NCBI GenBank assembly: GCA_045106765.1
Contig: JBGCFD010000161.1
Location: 1 to 64,000 of the forward strand
Length of the DNA: 64,000 bases
Source of the DNA: CAJQQY01 sp045106765
GTDB taxonomy: Bacteria > Bacteroidota > Bacteroidia > Chitinophagales > Saprospiraceae
Direction of reading: 5' to 3'
Under the pieces are notes generated by a model. That model saw only the letters and a program-made list of their open reading frames with translations, was not told the origin of the DNA and did no database searches. The position numbers were made by a program, and so were the translations under genes. This document shows, in pieces, positions 7,748-16,023 of the stretch (position 1 is its first letter; each line of letters opens with the position of its first letter).

Positions 7748-8709
7748 TATAATTTTATATTTGAACATTTAAAATGTCCCTTCGGACAAGCCTTAAAACC
7801 ATGCAATCCACAAGGTCGACAATCCAACTTTTCCTTCGTCTCCAAAACTCTTCTCACCGAACTCAAAGGTGTAAAACCAAAACTCGGAATCGTTGAACAA
7901 AAAACTCCAGTCACGGGTGCATTCATCGCCGATGCCAAATGCAAAGGTGCTGAATCATTCACATAGTTCATCTTCGCATCTCGCATCAAAGCAGCCGATT
8001 CTAACAAATTCAATTTGCCAGCTAAATTATGAATTTTTGTATGATTACTTTTGGTTTTAATATTTTCACAAGCATCAAAATCTGTAGGAGCGCCAAGTAG
8101 AAAAATATCTTGTTGGGTCGGTAATTTTTCAATTAATTCTAACCACTTTTCTGCGGGCAATTGTTTTGTAAACCAAACAGAAGTTGGAGCGATGCAAACA
8201 TATCTATTTTCTTTTTTTACTTTTTGAAAATGAGCCTCACTTGGATATAATTTTGGAAGAGCAGGTTGATCGTTAGTTATGTGTTTAATTAATTCGTGAT
8301 TGCGTTGAACTTCGTGTGTGAAATTTTGAGGATCAGCAATTTGATGTTTTATTTTTTTTGTAAAAAAAGCAGCGAGCGGATTTTTGTCAAAACCGATTTT
8401 TTCTTTTCCATTAGAAAAAGCAGTAAGAATTCCTGTGCTCAAAAAACGTTGACAATTGATGACTATATCGTATTGCTTGCGTCTAATTTTTTGAAGTGTG
8501 GATAAGAGGTTTTTCGTTTTGTTTTGTTTTTTATTCCAGATTAAAACTTCATTGAGAAAAGGGTGATTATGGAGAAGTGATTCGTTTCCTTTTCGGAGTA
8601 AAAAATCCAATTTTGCATCAGGGAGTTGTTGATGCAATTTTTCAATTATTGGAGTTGCTAAAATAACATCACCGATAAATGCCGTTTGAATAATTAGGAT
8701 TTTTTTCAT
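7747..8709 (-). CDS. Glycosyltransferase family 9 (heptosyltransferase-like)
   Basis: A 320-residue protein starting KKILIIQTAFIGDVILATPI, the hallmark N-terminus of GT9/ADP-heptose transferases, with the C-terminal nucleotide-sugar region NYVNDSAPLHLASAMNAPV followed by GVFCSTIP. Such enzymes add heptose or related sugars to the lipopolysaccharide core at the inner membrane. The C-terminus has several cysteines (CRPCGLHGFKACPKGHFKC), common in Bacteroidota members. It is the first gene of the leftward set with the serine hydrolase and the helicase. A minus-strand TATCTTTG at 8816-8823 could be its -7 element. Length and motifs fit the family; the exact sugar is unknown. Confidence 0.85.
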   Translation of the reverse strand: MKKILIIQTAFIGDVILATPIIEKLHQQLPDAKLDFLLRKGNESLLHNHPFLNEVLIWNKKQNKTKNLLSTLQKIRRKQYDIVINCQRFLSTGILTAFSNGKEKIGFDKNPLAAFFTKKIKHQIADPQNFTHEVQRNHELIKHITNDQPALPKLYPSEAHFQKVKKENRYVCIAPTSVWFTKQLPAEKWLELIEKLPTQQDIFLLGAPTDFDACENIKTKSNHTKIHNLAGKLNLLESAALMRDAKMNYVNDSAPLHLASAMNAPVTGVFCSTIPSFGFTPLSSVRRVLETKEKLDCRPCGLHGFKACPKGHFKCSNIKL

Positions 8710-8831
8710 AAAAAATAGATGGATAATTTAATCAAGTTTATTCAAAAAGAAGTTGTGAGTGGAATCGTAAAATGTCCATCGTTCAATGTCAAACGAATAA
8801 AGTTTAATGTGTTTGCAAAGATACTTTTGAA

Positions 8832-9764
8832 ATGCAAAAAAAAGAATGGATTTTATTGGCTTTTGTTTTTTGTCAATTTTCGATATTTGGACAAATTGAT
8901 TGGACGGAAAATTGGGGCGGTCGAATTGGAGCAACTATTCAGTTGGGGAAACCAGTCAATCGGATCGGTTTAGTTGCCAACGTTTTTTACCATTATGATT
9001 TTGTGGAATTAGATTTGGAATGGCGAGGACATTATAATTTTTCAAATTATGGTCCACCACTCAAAGGTTGGGAAAGCCAATTTACGACAGGGTTGACTTT
9101 TGCTATGGGAAGAAAAGATGCTCTATCTATCCCTTTTGCCATGCCTTTTTTTCAACATACAGGCCGAAAATTTGCAATTAGTTACGCGCTCAATTTTTAC
9201 AAAGACCAAGTCGAAACATCTCAACGGTCAGGAATAATTGCTTTACAGTTTAATCGTGTACATATTGTTACAGAAAATGATGCATTTGGAAGTTTTGTTG
9301 GAGGTGATGAGTTCCGAACAGGTGCGTTTTCGATTTTTTATCAAAAAGAGAATTGGTTGTACGGATTAAAAACGGTCCTTTGGACAGGAGTGACAAGTGG
9401 TGAAGGAACGCAAACATTTCGAGATACAGATTATCCTTGTCGATTTGGTTATCGAGATATTTGTGGGGCAAAATATGGTCGATTTTCACATGGTGTTTTA
9501 GGAGGGCAGATACATCGAGTTTTGGATTATGGACAAATCGTACAAGTTGGAGTAGGAATAGATTCAGAGCGAGTGAGAAATTTTATCCAAAATAAACTTA
9601 TCCATGATATGTATTTTTTTCCAATTGCCTGGACCAATGTTAGAAATCTACATATCCCCATGTTAGATGAAGAAGGAAATGCATTTACTTTTCAAGTTGG
9701 TCAGAAAATAAAACCTGCTTCTTGGTATTTAAATTTTGCCTTAAACGGAGGAGGAAATTATTAA
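8832..9764 (+). CDS. Exported protein with a C-terminal region resembling polymorphic toxin type 23
   Basis: A 310-residue protein with a signal peptide (hydrophobic residues 6-19, cleavage after FG-Q at about 21). The rest is glycine- and aromatic-rich and predicted mostly beta. The stretch at residues about 242-300 (GVGIDSERVRNFIQNKLIHD, then a Pro, then HIPMLDEEGNAFTFQVGQKI) resembles, as recalled, the conserved core of the bacterial toxin 23 (Ntox23) family, found as small exported proteins in Bacteroidota as well as in Rhs/polymorphic toxins. There is no trafficking domain and no obvious immunity gene alongside; the next genes are a GTPase operon 249 bp away. It could equally be an outer-membrane barrel. 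Moderate confidence only. Confidence 0.5.
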   Translation: MQKKEWILLAFVFCQFSIFGQIDWTENWGGRIGATIQLGKPVNRIGLVANVFYHYDFVELDLEWRGHYNFSNYGPPLKGWESQFTTGLTFAMGRKDALSIPFAMPFFQHTGRKFAISYALNFYKDQVETSQRSGIIALQFNRVHIVTENDAFGSFVGGDEFRTGAFSIFYQKENWLYGLKTVLWTGVTSGEGTQTFRDTDYPCRFGYRDICGAKYGRFSHGVLGGQIHRVLDYGQIVQVGVGIDSERVRNFIQNKLIHDMYFFPIAWTNVRNLHIPMLDEEGNAFTFQVGQKIKPASWYLNFALNGGGNY

Positions 9765-10013
9765 AAATAACAGATGAGTTTTCATAATAAGAAAAGGTGT
9801 TTTTTATGCACCCGAAAATGAATACTGTCGTAAGACATATGATATTTAAATACAATTGATAAAATGATTGATTACTAGAGATTTAGAATAGGATGAAATT
9901 TAAAAATTATACCTGTTTTTTTTAAAAATCGAATTATATTACGGTCGAATACAAAAAATCTCTTTAGATAAACCCAATCAAAAAACTTACTCTGATTTTT
10001 TATTTTAAATAAA

Positions 10014-10415
10014 ATGATTATGTCAAAAAAAGACAACTCTCAAAATACAAACGGTGCTACCCTTGGTGAAATCAGTACGATCAGGGACATCTTGATGGGA
10101 CAACAGATCAATGATTTTGAATCTAGATTTGATTCTCTTCAGCAGCAATTAGAAAAAATTGAGGCAAAATTATCTGATAAGATCAAAGAACTTTCTACCG
10201 CGACGAAAGCACAGAACAAAGAAATGGATAAGGAAACGGCTGCTCGTTTTGCTAGCATGCAAAGTGAAACAGAAGGTCGAATTGCGCAAGTTGAAAGATC
10301 ATTGCAAGATGGTTTGGCTGACCTTCAGCAAATGATGGAAGATTCTAGTTTGAATGACAAAGAAAGAATTGGAAAGTTATTGATGGAAGCTGGTAATGCT
10401 TTGTTGAAACCTTAG
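10014..10415 (+). CDS. Coiled-coil protein, first gene of the small-GTPase operon
   Basis: A 133-residue soluble, highly charged protein. Residues about 30-110 are strongly helical with heptad spacing (for example DFESRFDSLQQQLEKIEAKL), so a long coiled coil is predicted; there is no signal peptide, membrane segment or catalytic motif. The start may be ATG 10014 or ATG 10020. It is followed after 25 bp by the roadblock-like protein and then the GTPase and PAS-like genes, all in the same direction with short gaps, so it is probably a scaffold or effector subunit of that system. Function not known. Confidence 0.7.
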   Translation: MIMSKKDNSQNTNGATLGEISTIRDILMGQQINDFESRFDSLQQQLEKIEAKLSDKIKELSTATKAQNKEMDKETAARFASMQSETEGRIAQVERSLQDGLADLQQMMEDSSLNDKERIGKLLMEAGNALLKP

Positions 10416-10440
10416 ATTTGAAATTTCTAGTTTTTCTTTA

Positions 10441-11286
10441 ATGGATACTCAAAAACAAAATATAGGAAAGGATGAGGCTGAGTTGTTTGCACAACTCAAG
10501 AGTATATTATTGAAAGAGGAGCGACAAGAAATTCAAAAAGTTCAAGAAACTGTTTACACTCAAGAGAATCTTTCGAAAGAAGTTTCCCCAATTGTAGAAG
10601 AGCATATTGAATTATTGAAGAATAATTTTCCAAATGAATTTAAAGTAGTCGTTGACAAAATGATTGCTAAAAAGATTCAAGATTCAAGAGAGGAAATAGT
10701 CAATGCGATCTATCCCGAAGTAGGTAAGATGATCAAAAAATATGTTGGTCATCAAATCCAGATGTTGAAAGATGGAATTGAAAATCAAATCAAAGGCACG
10801 TTTAACTCAAAAGGTTTTTTTGGGAAAGTGAAAGCTCGATTTGGTTGGAAACAGACAAGTGAAGAGATCATTCAAAATTTAAATAAACCTGTAATAGAAG
10901 AAATTTTTATTATCCAAAAAGGTTCAGGATTGTTGGTTGGAAGTGCTACCCGAAATGATTTGGTGGATCAAGATGTAGCTGCAGGAATGTTGACTGCGAT
11001 TAAGTCATTTGTAGAAGATGCATTTGGAAAAGGGAATGAAGAAGTGGAGACTATTGAATATGGTTCTTACCGAATAGTGCTGCAAGGTTTTCCATCATGG
11101 TATATGGCTACCGCCTTGAGTGGAACGCTTACGACTAAGGAAAAAGATGAATTGTCCAATCAGATTTTAGATTTTGCGAGTAGTGAAATGCCCTCTCAAT
11201 TAGATGAAATTAATAGCGAAGTTCAAGAAAAATTATCTTTAAAATTAGATCAATTTTTTATCAAGGAGAAAGTATTACAAGATTAA
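10441..11286 (+). CDS. Roadblock/longin-like protein with a helical N-terminus, probable partner of the small GTPase
   Basis: A 281-residue cytoplasmic protein. Residues 10-120 are helical and charged, including a segment (about 86-118) resembling one seen in larger OmpA-annotated proteins of cyanobacteria and other phyla. Residues about 140-245 show the order helix, two strands (IEEIFIIQK, LLVGSAT), helix (DVAAGMLTAIKSFVEDAFG), three strands (EVETIEYG, YRIVLQG, MATALSG), helix, which is the roadblock/LC7 topology. MglB, the GTPase-activating protein of MglA, has this fold. The gene sits 44 bp before a Ras-like GTPase, so a regulator or platform for it is the natural inference. No catalytic motif can be named. 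Confidence 0.65.
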   Translation: MDTQKQNIGKDEAELFAQLKSILLKEERQEIQKVQETVYTQENLSKEVSPIVEEHIELLKNNFPNEFKVVVDKMIAKKIQDSREEIVNAIYPEVGKMIKKYVGHQIQMLKDGIENQIKGTFNSKGFFGKVKARFGWKQTSEEIIQNLNKPVIEEIFIIQKGSGLLVGSATRNDLVDQDVAAGMLTAIKSFVEDAFGKGNEEVETIEYGSYRIVLQGFPSWYMATALSGTLTTKEKDELSNQILDFASSEMPSQLDEINSEVQEKLSLKLDQFFIKEKVLQD

Positions 11287-11330
11287 CCCAAATAATAAAT
11301 AAGCATTCCCCGATTATAAAAACAGAATAA

Positions 11331-11816
11331 ATGACAAGTAAAAAAGTGATTTTGGCAGGAAGTTTCGGAGTTGGAAAAACTTCGTTATTCAATCAATTTA
11401 TACATAACAAATTTGATGATAAGTACTTGACAACTATAGGTGTTAAAGTAAATAAGAAAGTAGTGAATATTGATGGGCGAGAACTTTCAATACTACTTTG
11501 GGATATAGCAGGTGAAGTTTCTCAAGATAAAGTTCCGGTGACTTATTTTTTAGGTGCAAGCGGGGTCATTTATGTTTTTGATTTGAGTCGACCAACGACT
11601 TACAAAAATATTGCAGAGGATGTAGAATATCTAAAAGGTATTTTGGATGGAGGTGTTATAAGAGTAGTTGGAAACAAAAGAGATTTAGTTACAGATGAAG
11701 AATTAGCTAATATCAGAGAAGAATTAGTATTACCATTTGATATAGCAACAAGTGCTAAAACTGGAGAAAATGTCGAAGAATTATTTTTTGACATAGGAAA
11801 GGCTTTATTAGATTAG
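11331..11816 (+). CDS. Ras/Rab-type small GTPase
   Basis: A 161-residue single-domain GTPase with all five G boxes: G1 GSFGVGKT (residues 10-17), G2 Thr35 in TTIGVKV, G3 WDIAGE (57-62), G4 NKRD (115-118) and G5 SAK (141-143). Spacing matches eukaryotic Ras/Rab proteins closely. Two residues are unusual: Phe12 at the Ras Gly12 position and Glu62 where the catalytic Gln of DxxGQ is expected, so slow intrinsic hydrolysis dependent on a partner is plausible. There is no C-terminal lipidation motif. Position as third gene of a four-gene unit, after a roadblock-like protein, suggests an MglA/MglB-like switch controlling a cellular process such as polarity, motility or envelope assembly. Confidence 0.9.
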   Translation: MTSKKVILAGSFGVGKTSLFNQFIHNKFDDKYLTTIGVKVNKKVVNIDGRELSILLWDIAGEVSQDKVPVTYFLGASGVIYVFDLSRPTTYKNIAEDVEYLKGILDGGVIRVVGNKRDLVTDEELANIREELVLPFDIATSAKTGENVEELFFDIGKALLD

Positions 11817-11836
11817 ACCTATAATTATTCTACACT

Positions 11837-12265
11837 TTGCAATTAAACAATACTCATACACATCATCTTTTTCGACAACTTATCATCCTTGATGATAAAG
11901 CAGAATTTGTGGGAAGTGATGATATATTGTTTTCGACTGATGAGTTGAAAGGAACTTCTGTAGCAAAATGGTTTCCTTTTATTGAAAGTATTCATGATAC
12001 GTTGAGGAAAATGGAACTAAGTAATGAGGAAATTTTATTTTCAAGAATCGAATCTCCTGCTGATTTTCTTCCAGGAAGCTATGATTTTTCTTTTTTAAAA
12101 ATTGAACAAAACGAGCGACAATATATTCAATGGAGTATTTATGATTATACTATTGTATATTCTTATCTCACCAAATATCAACAACTAAAAAACGAAAAAG
12201 ATATTTATCGACAGAAGTTGGAGTATCGAGACCGCCAAATTAAAGACATCAAAGATTTTTTATAA
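11837..12265 (+). CDS. PAS-like domain protein with C-terminal coiled coil, fourth gene of the GTPase operon
   Basis: A 142-residue protein. Residues about 12-110 have PAS-like composition and order (ILDDKAEFVGSDDILF, then WFPFIESI, and late strands YDFSFLKIEQ and YIQWSIYDYT); residues 112-142 form a charged helix likely to be a coiled coil (KNEKDIYRQKLEYRDRQIKD). The start is TTG at 11837: an in-frame TAA at 11822 excludes anything further upstream and the first ATG is only near codon 58, too late for the domain. It begins 20 bp after the GTPase stop. The family recurs next to small GTPases in Bacteroidota as far as I recall. A ligand is not known. Confidence 0.6.
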   Translation: MQLNNTHTHHLFRQLIILDDKAEFVGSDDILFSTDELKGTSVAKWFPFIESIHDTLRKMELSNEEILFSRIESPADFLPGSYDFSFLKIEQNERQYIQWSIYDYTIVYSYLTKYQQLKNEKDIYRQKLEYRDRQIKDIKDFL

Positions 12266-12481
12266 TTTATAGTTTGTCTTCCTTTTGTTTTTCAAAAAAG
12301 GAGTTCTTCCAAATCAAGCGCATCAAAATTGTCATTTCTACGTTATTTTTTGTAAATTAATTGACAACATTTCTATATAGTCACAATACTTATTTATATT
12401 GATCTGTTCTAAATTTTGAACAAGGATACATTTATGGATGTTAGTTTAATCTAAGCCCATTTTAATTTCAAAACTATTCCT

Positions 12482-13327
12482 ATGAAAAAAATATATAGTT
12501 TCATTTTTGCACTTCTCATCATTCCTTCATTTTTGGTTGCTCAAAGTACTCGGCAATTTGATGAAAGGGATAATAAAGGAATTGTTTACAGCAATGAATT
12601 TACTATGGATGCTCGATTGCATACTTACGGATTTGCGTTGGCTGCCAATTGGACTAAGATCAAGACTTATTATAAATCAACTTATTTTCAAGTCGAAATA
12701 GGAGAGTTGAAGCATCAAAAAGATTTTCGACAAAACAGCGATAATCAAATTTTGAATCAAGGTTCCCCTCAATCTTTTATTTTAGGAAAACAGAATAATT
12801 TATTTGTAATTCGAGCGGGTTATGGAAAAAAGAAATATTTATCTGAAAAAGCAAAACGAAAAGGTGTAGCGATTGGTTTAAATTATGAAGCAGGAGTAAC
12901 TTTAGGTTTACTCAAGCCATATTATTTAGATATTAAACAAAGTGACCAACCTGATTTTCCAACTCGTCCTGAAAAATATGACCCAGATAATCCTTGTAAT
13001 TTTTTAAATCCACTTGGCGGAATTTATGGATCTAGCGGTTTTTTTAAAGGAATTGGAGAGGTAAGACCTCTGCCTGGCGTGCATTTGAAAGCAGGTGTTC
13101 ATTTTGACTGGGGAGCATTTGATGAATTTGTCAAAGCGATTGAAGTAGGAGTTGCTGCTGATGTATTTTATAAAAGAGCACCAATTTTGATTCACATTGA
13201 TGAGGAAACGGCTAATATTATGAATACGAGTTGTCCACATTTGGCACCTGTTGAAGTACAAGCTAATCCGAATCGTCCATTTTTTATCAATCTTTATGTA
13301 ACTTTACATTTAGGAAAAAGATGGTAA
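12482..13327 (+). CDS. Exported protein, probable outer-membrane beta-barrel
   Basis: A 281-residue protein with a clear signal peptide (KKIYSFIFALLIIPSFLVAQ). The mature part alternates aromatic/hydrophobic and polar residues with many glycines (LYVTLHLGKRW at the C-terminus ending in an aromatic residue), as in outer-membrane barrels of Bacteroidota. No catalytic motif is recognised. It is followed by a strong terminator (13374-13408) and then lipA, so it is probably its own transcription unit. It may have nothing to do with the preceding GTPase operon (216 bp away), although envelope targets for that system are conceivable. Function unknown. Confidence 0.6.
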   Translation: MKKIYSFIFALLIIPSFLVAQSTRQFDERDNKGIVYSNEFTMDARLHTYGFALAANWTKIKTYYKSTYFQVEIGELKHQKDFRQNSDNQILNQGSPQSFILGKQNNLFVIRAGYGKKKYLSEKAKRKGVAIGLNYEAGVTLGLLKPYYLDIKQSDQPDFPTRPEKYDPDNPCNFLNPLGGIYGSSGFFKGIGEVRPLPGVHLKAGVHFDWGAFDEFVKAIEVGVAADVFYKRAPILIHIDEETANIMNTSCPHLAPVEVQANPNRPFFINLYVTLHLGKRW

Positions 13328-13373
13328 ACCGAATTGATTTTTAATTGTTAAATTGAGATACTTAGCCTCAACC

Positions 13374-13408
13374 AAAATCCGAAATTTTCCTTGAGAGTTT
13401 CGGATTTT
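13374..13408 (+). terminator. Intrinsic terminator after the 12482 gene
   Basis: An 11-bp perfect stem (AAAATCCGAAA, 13374-13384, with TTTCGGATTTT, 13398-13408) followed by a T-rich run. Confidence 0.7.
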
Positions 13409-13420
13409 GTTTTGGAAAAT

Positions 13421-13453
13421 AGGAGTCAGCGATTAATCTGATAACTGACTCCT
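13421..13453. repeat. 33-nt REP-like palindrome, copy 1
   Basis: AGGAGTCAG (13421-13429) pairs with CTGACTCCT (13445-13453) around a 15-nt loop containing CGATTAATCTGATAA. A homologue of the same length with a compensated base pair is at 55885-55917. It lies 13 bp upstream of lipA. Confidence 0.75.
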
Positions 13454-13466
13454 CAAAAAGAAAAAA

Positions 13467-14345
13467 ATGATAGAATTACCAATAGTTGATAAAAATGAAA
13501 AACAACCTCGCAAAAAGAAACCAGATTGGTTGCGAGTAAAATTACCCATCGGTGAAGACTTCAAAAGAGTTCGAAGATTGGTTGATGAGTATAAATTGCA
13601 CACTATCTGCGAAAGTGGAAGTTGCCCAAATATGGGAGAGTGCTGGGGTGCAGGAACAGCGACTTTTATGATTTTGGGAAATACTTGTACTCGTTCCTGT
13701 TCTTTCTGTGCCGTCAAAACTGGTCGTCCACCTGAATATGATGAAGACGAGCCACGTCGAGTAGCAGAAGCGATTAAATTAATGCAAGTCAAACATGCCG
13801 TAATTACTTCGGTTAATCGAGATGAACGAAAAGATCGAGGTGCTGAAATTTGGTATCAGACGGTAAAATTGACCAAAGAATTTTCTCCAACGACTACGAT
13901 AGAAACATTGATTCCTGATGTTCGAGCAACTTGGGATGCTTTGGAAAGAATGGTCGAAGGTGGGCAAGAAGTTGTTTCTCATAATATGGAAACAGTCGAA
14001 AGTTTGTACCGGAAAGTTCGACCGCAAGCAAAATATGCTCGAAGTCTTGAACAGATCAAACGAACTAAAGAAATGGGGCATCGAACAAAATCAGGTGTCA
14101 TGGTTGGTCTTGGTGAAACTCAAGAGGAAATGTTTAAAGTAATGGATGACTTGGTAGAAAATGGTTGTGATGTTTTGACAATCGGACAATATTTACAACC
14201 AACTAAGATGCACTTGGAAGTGGCAGAATTTGTTCACCCTGATGTTTTTGCGATGTACAAAGAAGTAGGTTTGAAAAAGGGTTTTGATTTTGTAGAAAGT
14301 GGGCCATTGGTTCGGTCAAGTTATCATGCGGAACGACATCTTTAA
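13467..14345 (+). CDS. lipA: Lipoyl synthase
   Basis: A 292-residue radical SAM enzyme that inserts two sulfur atoms into octanoyl groups on lipoyl domains of 2-oxoacid dehydrogenases and the glycine cleavage H protein. The auxiliary cluster motif is seen as CESGSCPNMGECWG (three cysteines) and the radical SAM motif as CTRSCSFC; the C-terminal RSSYHAE motif, whose serine ligates the auxiliary cluster, is present. Length is standard for LipA. The gene is alone, between terminators at 13374-13408 and 14398-14431, with a REP-like palindrome just upstream. Confidence 0.97.
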   Translation: MIELPIVDKNEKQPRKKKPDWLRVKLPIGEDFKRVRRLVDEYKLHTICESGSCPNMGECWGAGTATFMILGNTCTRSCSFCAVKTGRPPEYDEDEPRRVAEAIKLMQVKHAVITSVNRDERKDRGAEIWYQTVKLTKEFSPTTTIETLIPDVRATWDALERMVEGGQEVVSHNMETVESLYRKVRPQAKYARSLEQIKRTKEMGHRTKSGVMVGLGETQEEMFKVMDDLVENGCDVLTIGQYLQPTKMHLEVAEFVHPDVFAMYKEVGLKKGFDFVESGPLVRSSYHAERHL

Positions 14346-14374
14346 TTAACAGTTAACCGTGAATGGTTAATTAT
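14345..14374. repeat. Short palindromic spacer related to the 37223-37307 element
   Basis: TTAACC-GTGAAT-GGTTAA forms a 6-bp stem, and the wording GTTAACCGTGAATGGTTAAT recurs in the longer palindrome at 37223-37307. It is likely a reduced copy of that family. Confidence 0.4.
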
Positions 14375-14397
14375 TAACACTTTATGATAAAAAATGA

Positions 14398-14431
14398 ATA
14401 CCCTGATGGTTTTGGAAAACTGTCAGGGTAT
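14398..14431. terminator. Bidirectional terminator between lipA and the 14455 lipoprotein gene
   Basis: ATACCCTGA (from 14398) pairs with TCAGGGTAT (to 14431), followed by a T-rich run; lies between convergent genes. Confidence 0.75.
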
Positions 14432-14454
14432 TTTCTTTTTTCTCAAAATTTATC

Positions 14455-15096
14455 CTACAAATCCTCTGAAAAATAATAAGATAAAAACACTTTATTATTT
14501 TTAGTTTCTAATCTTTCGATACTGAATTTCTGAACACCAGCTTTTTCACTTAAAATAAATTCATTGCCAACGGTGAATGGTCCGATTTGCTCAATGGCCA
14601 TCTTTAAGGGAGAAATTTTACTTTTTATATCAAAAGGTGGAGCACTCATTTTAACTGTCATCTCGATCAATTCCATCACCTTTTTGGAGACTGCCATCTC
14701 ATCCGAAATATCTAAATCTTCCGCTGGTAAAAAATAAGAATAAGTAATAACAATAGAATTACAACCTTTGGAAGTGACATCTAGTTTATAACCATTTTCC
14801 AAAGACATGGTTTCTTTTCCATAGCCTTGTTGTGAATTTAACTTGAAAACATAATTATTAACTTGATGTTCCTTAATGATAGTGGAAGTTGGAATAGCTC
14901 GGTTACATTTATTAGCTGCCCAATAATTAACACCCTCTTCTTCGCTAGGCAAAGGAGTATCTTTGGGTACTTTTTTATATTGCTTTTGGGGATTTTCGAC
15001 AATTGTTTTTTCTTCTTTTACTTTTTTAGGTGGATCATTTTTGCAATGAATAAAAAATAGAGAAAAGGATAGTAGAAGGATAATAAAGATTTTCAT
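14455..15096 (-). CDS. Lipoprotein of unknown function
   Basis: About 213 residues when started at the internal Met whose codon lies at 15094-15096; the alternative upstream Met at 15165 would place 23 charged residues before the signal peptide. The signal (MKIFIILLLSFSLFFIHC) ends in a lipobox cysteine and is followed by a Lys/Pro/Glu-rich linker. The remainder is a globular domain with no motif I recognise; the segment on Met-Glu-Leu-Ile-Glu-Met and the C-terminal strands suggest an alpha/beta fold. It faces lipA convergently and is divergent from upp. Function unknown. Confidence 0.65.
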   Translation of the reverse strand: MKIFIILLLSFSLFFIHCKNDPPKKVKEEKTIVENPQKQYKKVPKDTPLPSEEEGVNYWAANKCNRAIPTSTIIKEHQVNNYVFKLNSQQGYGKETMSLENGYKLDVTSKGCNSIVITYSYFLPAEDLDISDEMAVSKKVMELIEMTVKMSAPPFDIKSKISPLKMAIEQIGPFTVGNEFILSEKAGVQKFSIERLETKNNKVFLSYYFSEDL

Positions 15097-15206
15097 ATTG
15101 TCTTTTTTAGTCGTAGTAAATGATCTTTTACAAAAGTCAAATTTCCTAAAAAAATACGAAAACATAGAATAGGAAAAGAGTTAATTCCTCAATCAACAAA
15201 TTTGTT

Positions 15207-15214
15207 TATATTTG
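15207..15214 (+). promoter_or_regulatory. -7 promoter element of upp
   Basis: TATATTTG matches TAnnTTTG exactly and lies 23 bp before the upp ATG at 15237. No clear -33 TTTG was found. Confidence 0.35.
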
Positions 15215-15236
15215 GAAAAAGAAACATTAAAAACCT

Positions 15237-15887
15237 ATGATATTTAACCTAAGTAAGCAAAACTCTATAGCTAATAAATATTTGGCAGAACTACGAGATG
15301 TAAATATTCAAAAAGATCGCATGCGTTTTCGTAAAAATATGGAGAGAATTGGAGAAATCCTGGCCTATGAAATCAGCAAGACTTTGGAGTACAAAGAGAT
15401 TGAAGTGGAAACGCCTTTAGGAATTGCTCCCGTAAATGTTCCTTCGCAAAAGATTGTACTTGGGACTATTTTGAGAGCAGGGTTACCCATGCATCAAGGA
15501 GCATTAAATATTTTTGATGATGCCGACAATGCATTCATTTCAGCCTATAGAATGCATCATAAGGATGGTACTTTTGAAATAAATATCGAATATACCTCTT
15601 GTCCAAATTTGGATGATTGTGTTTTGATTTTGTGTGACCCAATGTTGGCAACAGGAGCTTCGATGGATTTAGCCATCAAAGCATTGAAAGAGTTTGGAAC
15701 TCCTAAAATTGTTCATGTGATGACGGCAGTAGCTTCTTCTTATGGATTAGATTATATTAAACGGTTGAATCCAAAAGTAAAACTTTGGATAGGAGCAGAA
15801 GATGATGAATTGACTGCAAAATCATACATTGTGCCTGGATTAGGAGATGCAGGAGATTTAAGTTACGGTAGTAAAATGCAAGATTGA
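15237..15887 (+). CDS. upp: Uracil phosphoribosyltransferase
   Basis: A 216-residue enzyme that converts uracil and PRPP to UMP in pyrimidine salvage. The PRPP-binding loop is DPMLATGAS, and the C-terminal uracil-binding signature PGLGDAGDLSYG is intact. RAGLPMHQGAL matches the conserved N-terminal part of the active site. Length fits the family (about 208-220 aa). It stands alone between a divergent lipoprotein gene and a downstream sodium symporter gene 136 bp away; the symporter might carry a related solute but nothing shows this. Confidence 0.95.
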   Translation: MIFNLSKQNSIANKYLAELRDVNIQKDRMRFRKNMERIGEILAYEISKTLEYKEIEVETPLGIAPVNVPSQKIVLGTILRAGLPMHQGALNIFDDADNAFISAYRMHHKDGTFEINIEYTSCPNLDDCVLILCDPMLATGASMDLAIKALKEFGTPKIVHVMTAVASSYGLDYIKRLNPKVKLWIGAEDDELTAKSYIVPGLGDAGDLSYGSKMQD

Positions 15888-16023
15888 TTTTTTTACAATG
15901 ACTTTTTAGGAATCATAGGAAACCATATTTTAAATACTTCAAACTTTTTTTATAACTTCCCCCTTTTTTTCGTTCATATAAATTTTTTTTTAAAAGACTT
16001 ACGTTTATTTGTTTTAAAACTAT

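Noticed and set aside
13433..13792. 119-codon minus-strand ORF opposite lipA
   Set aside because: Shadow of lipA, whose cluster motifs are intact in the forward frame.
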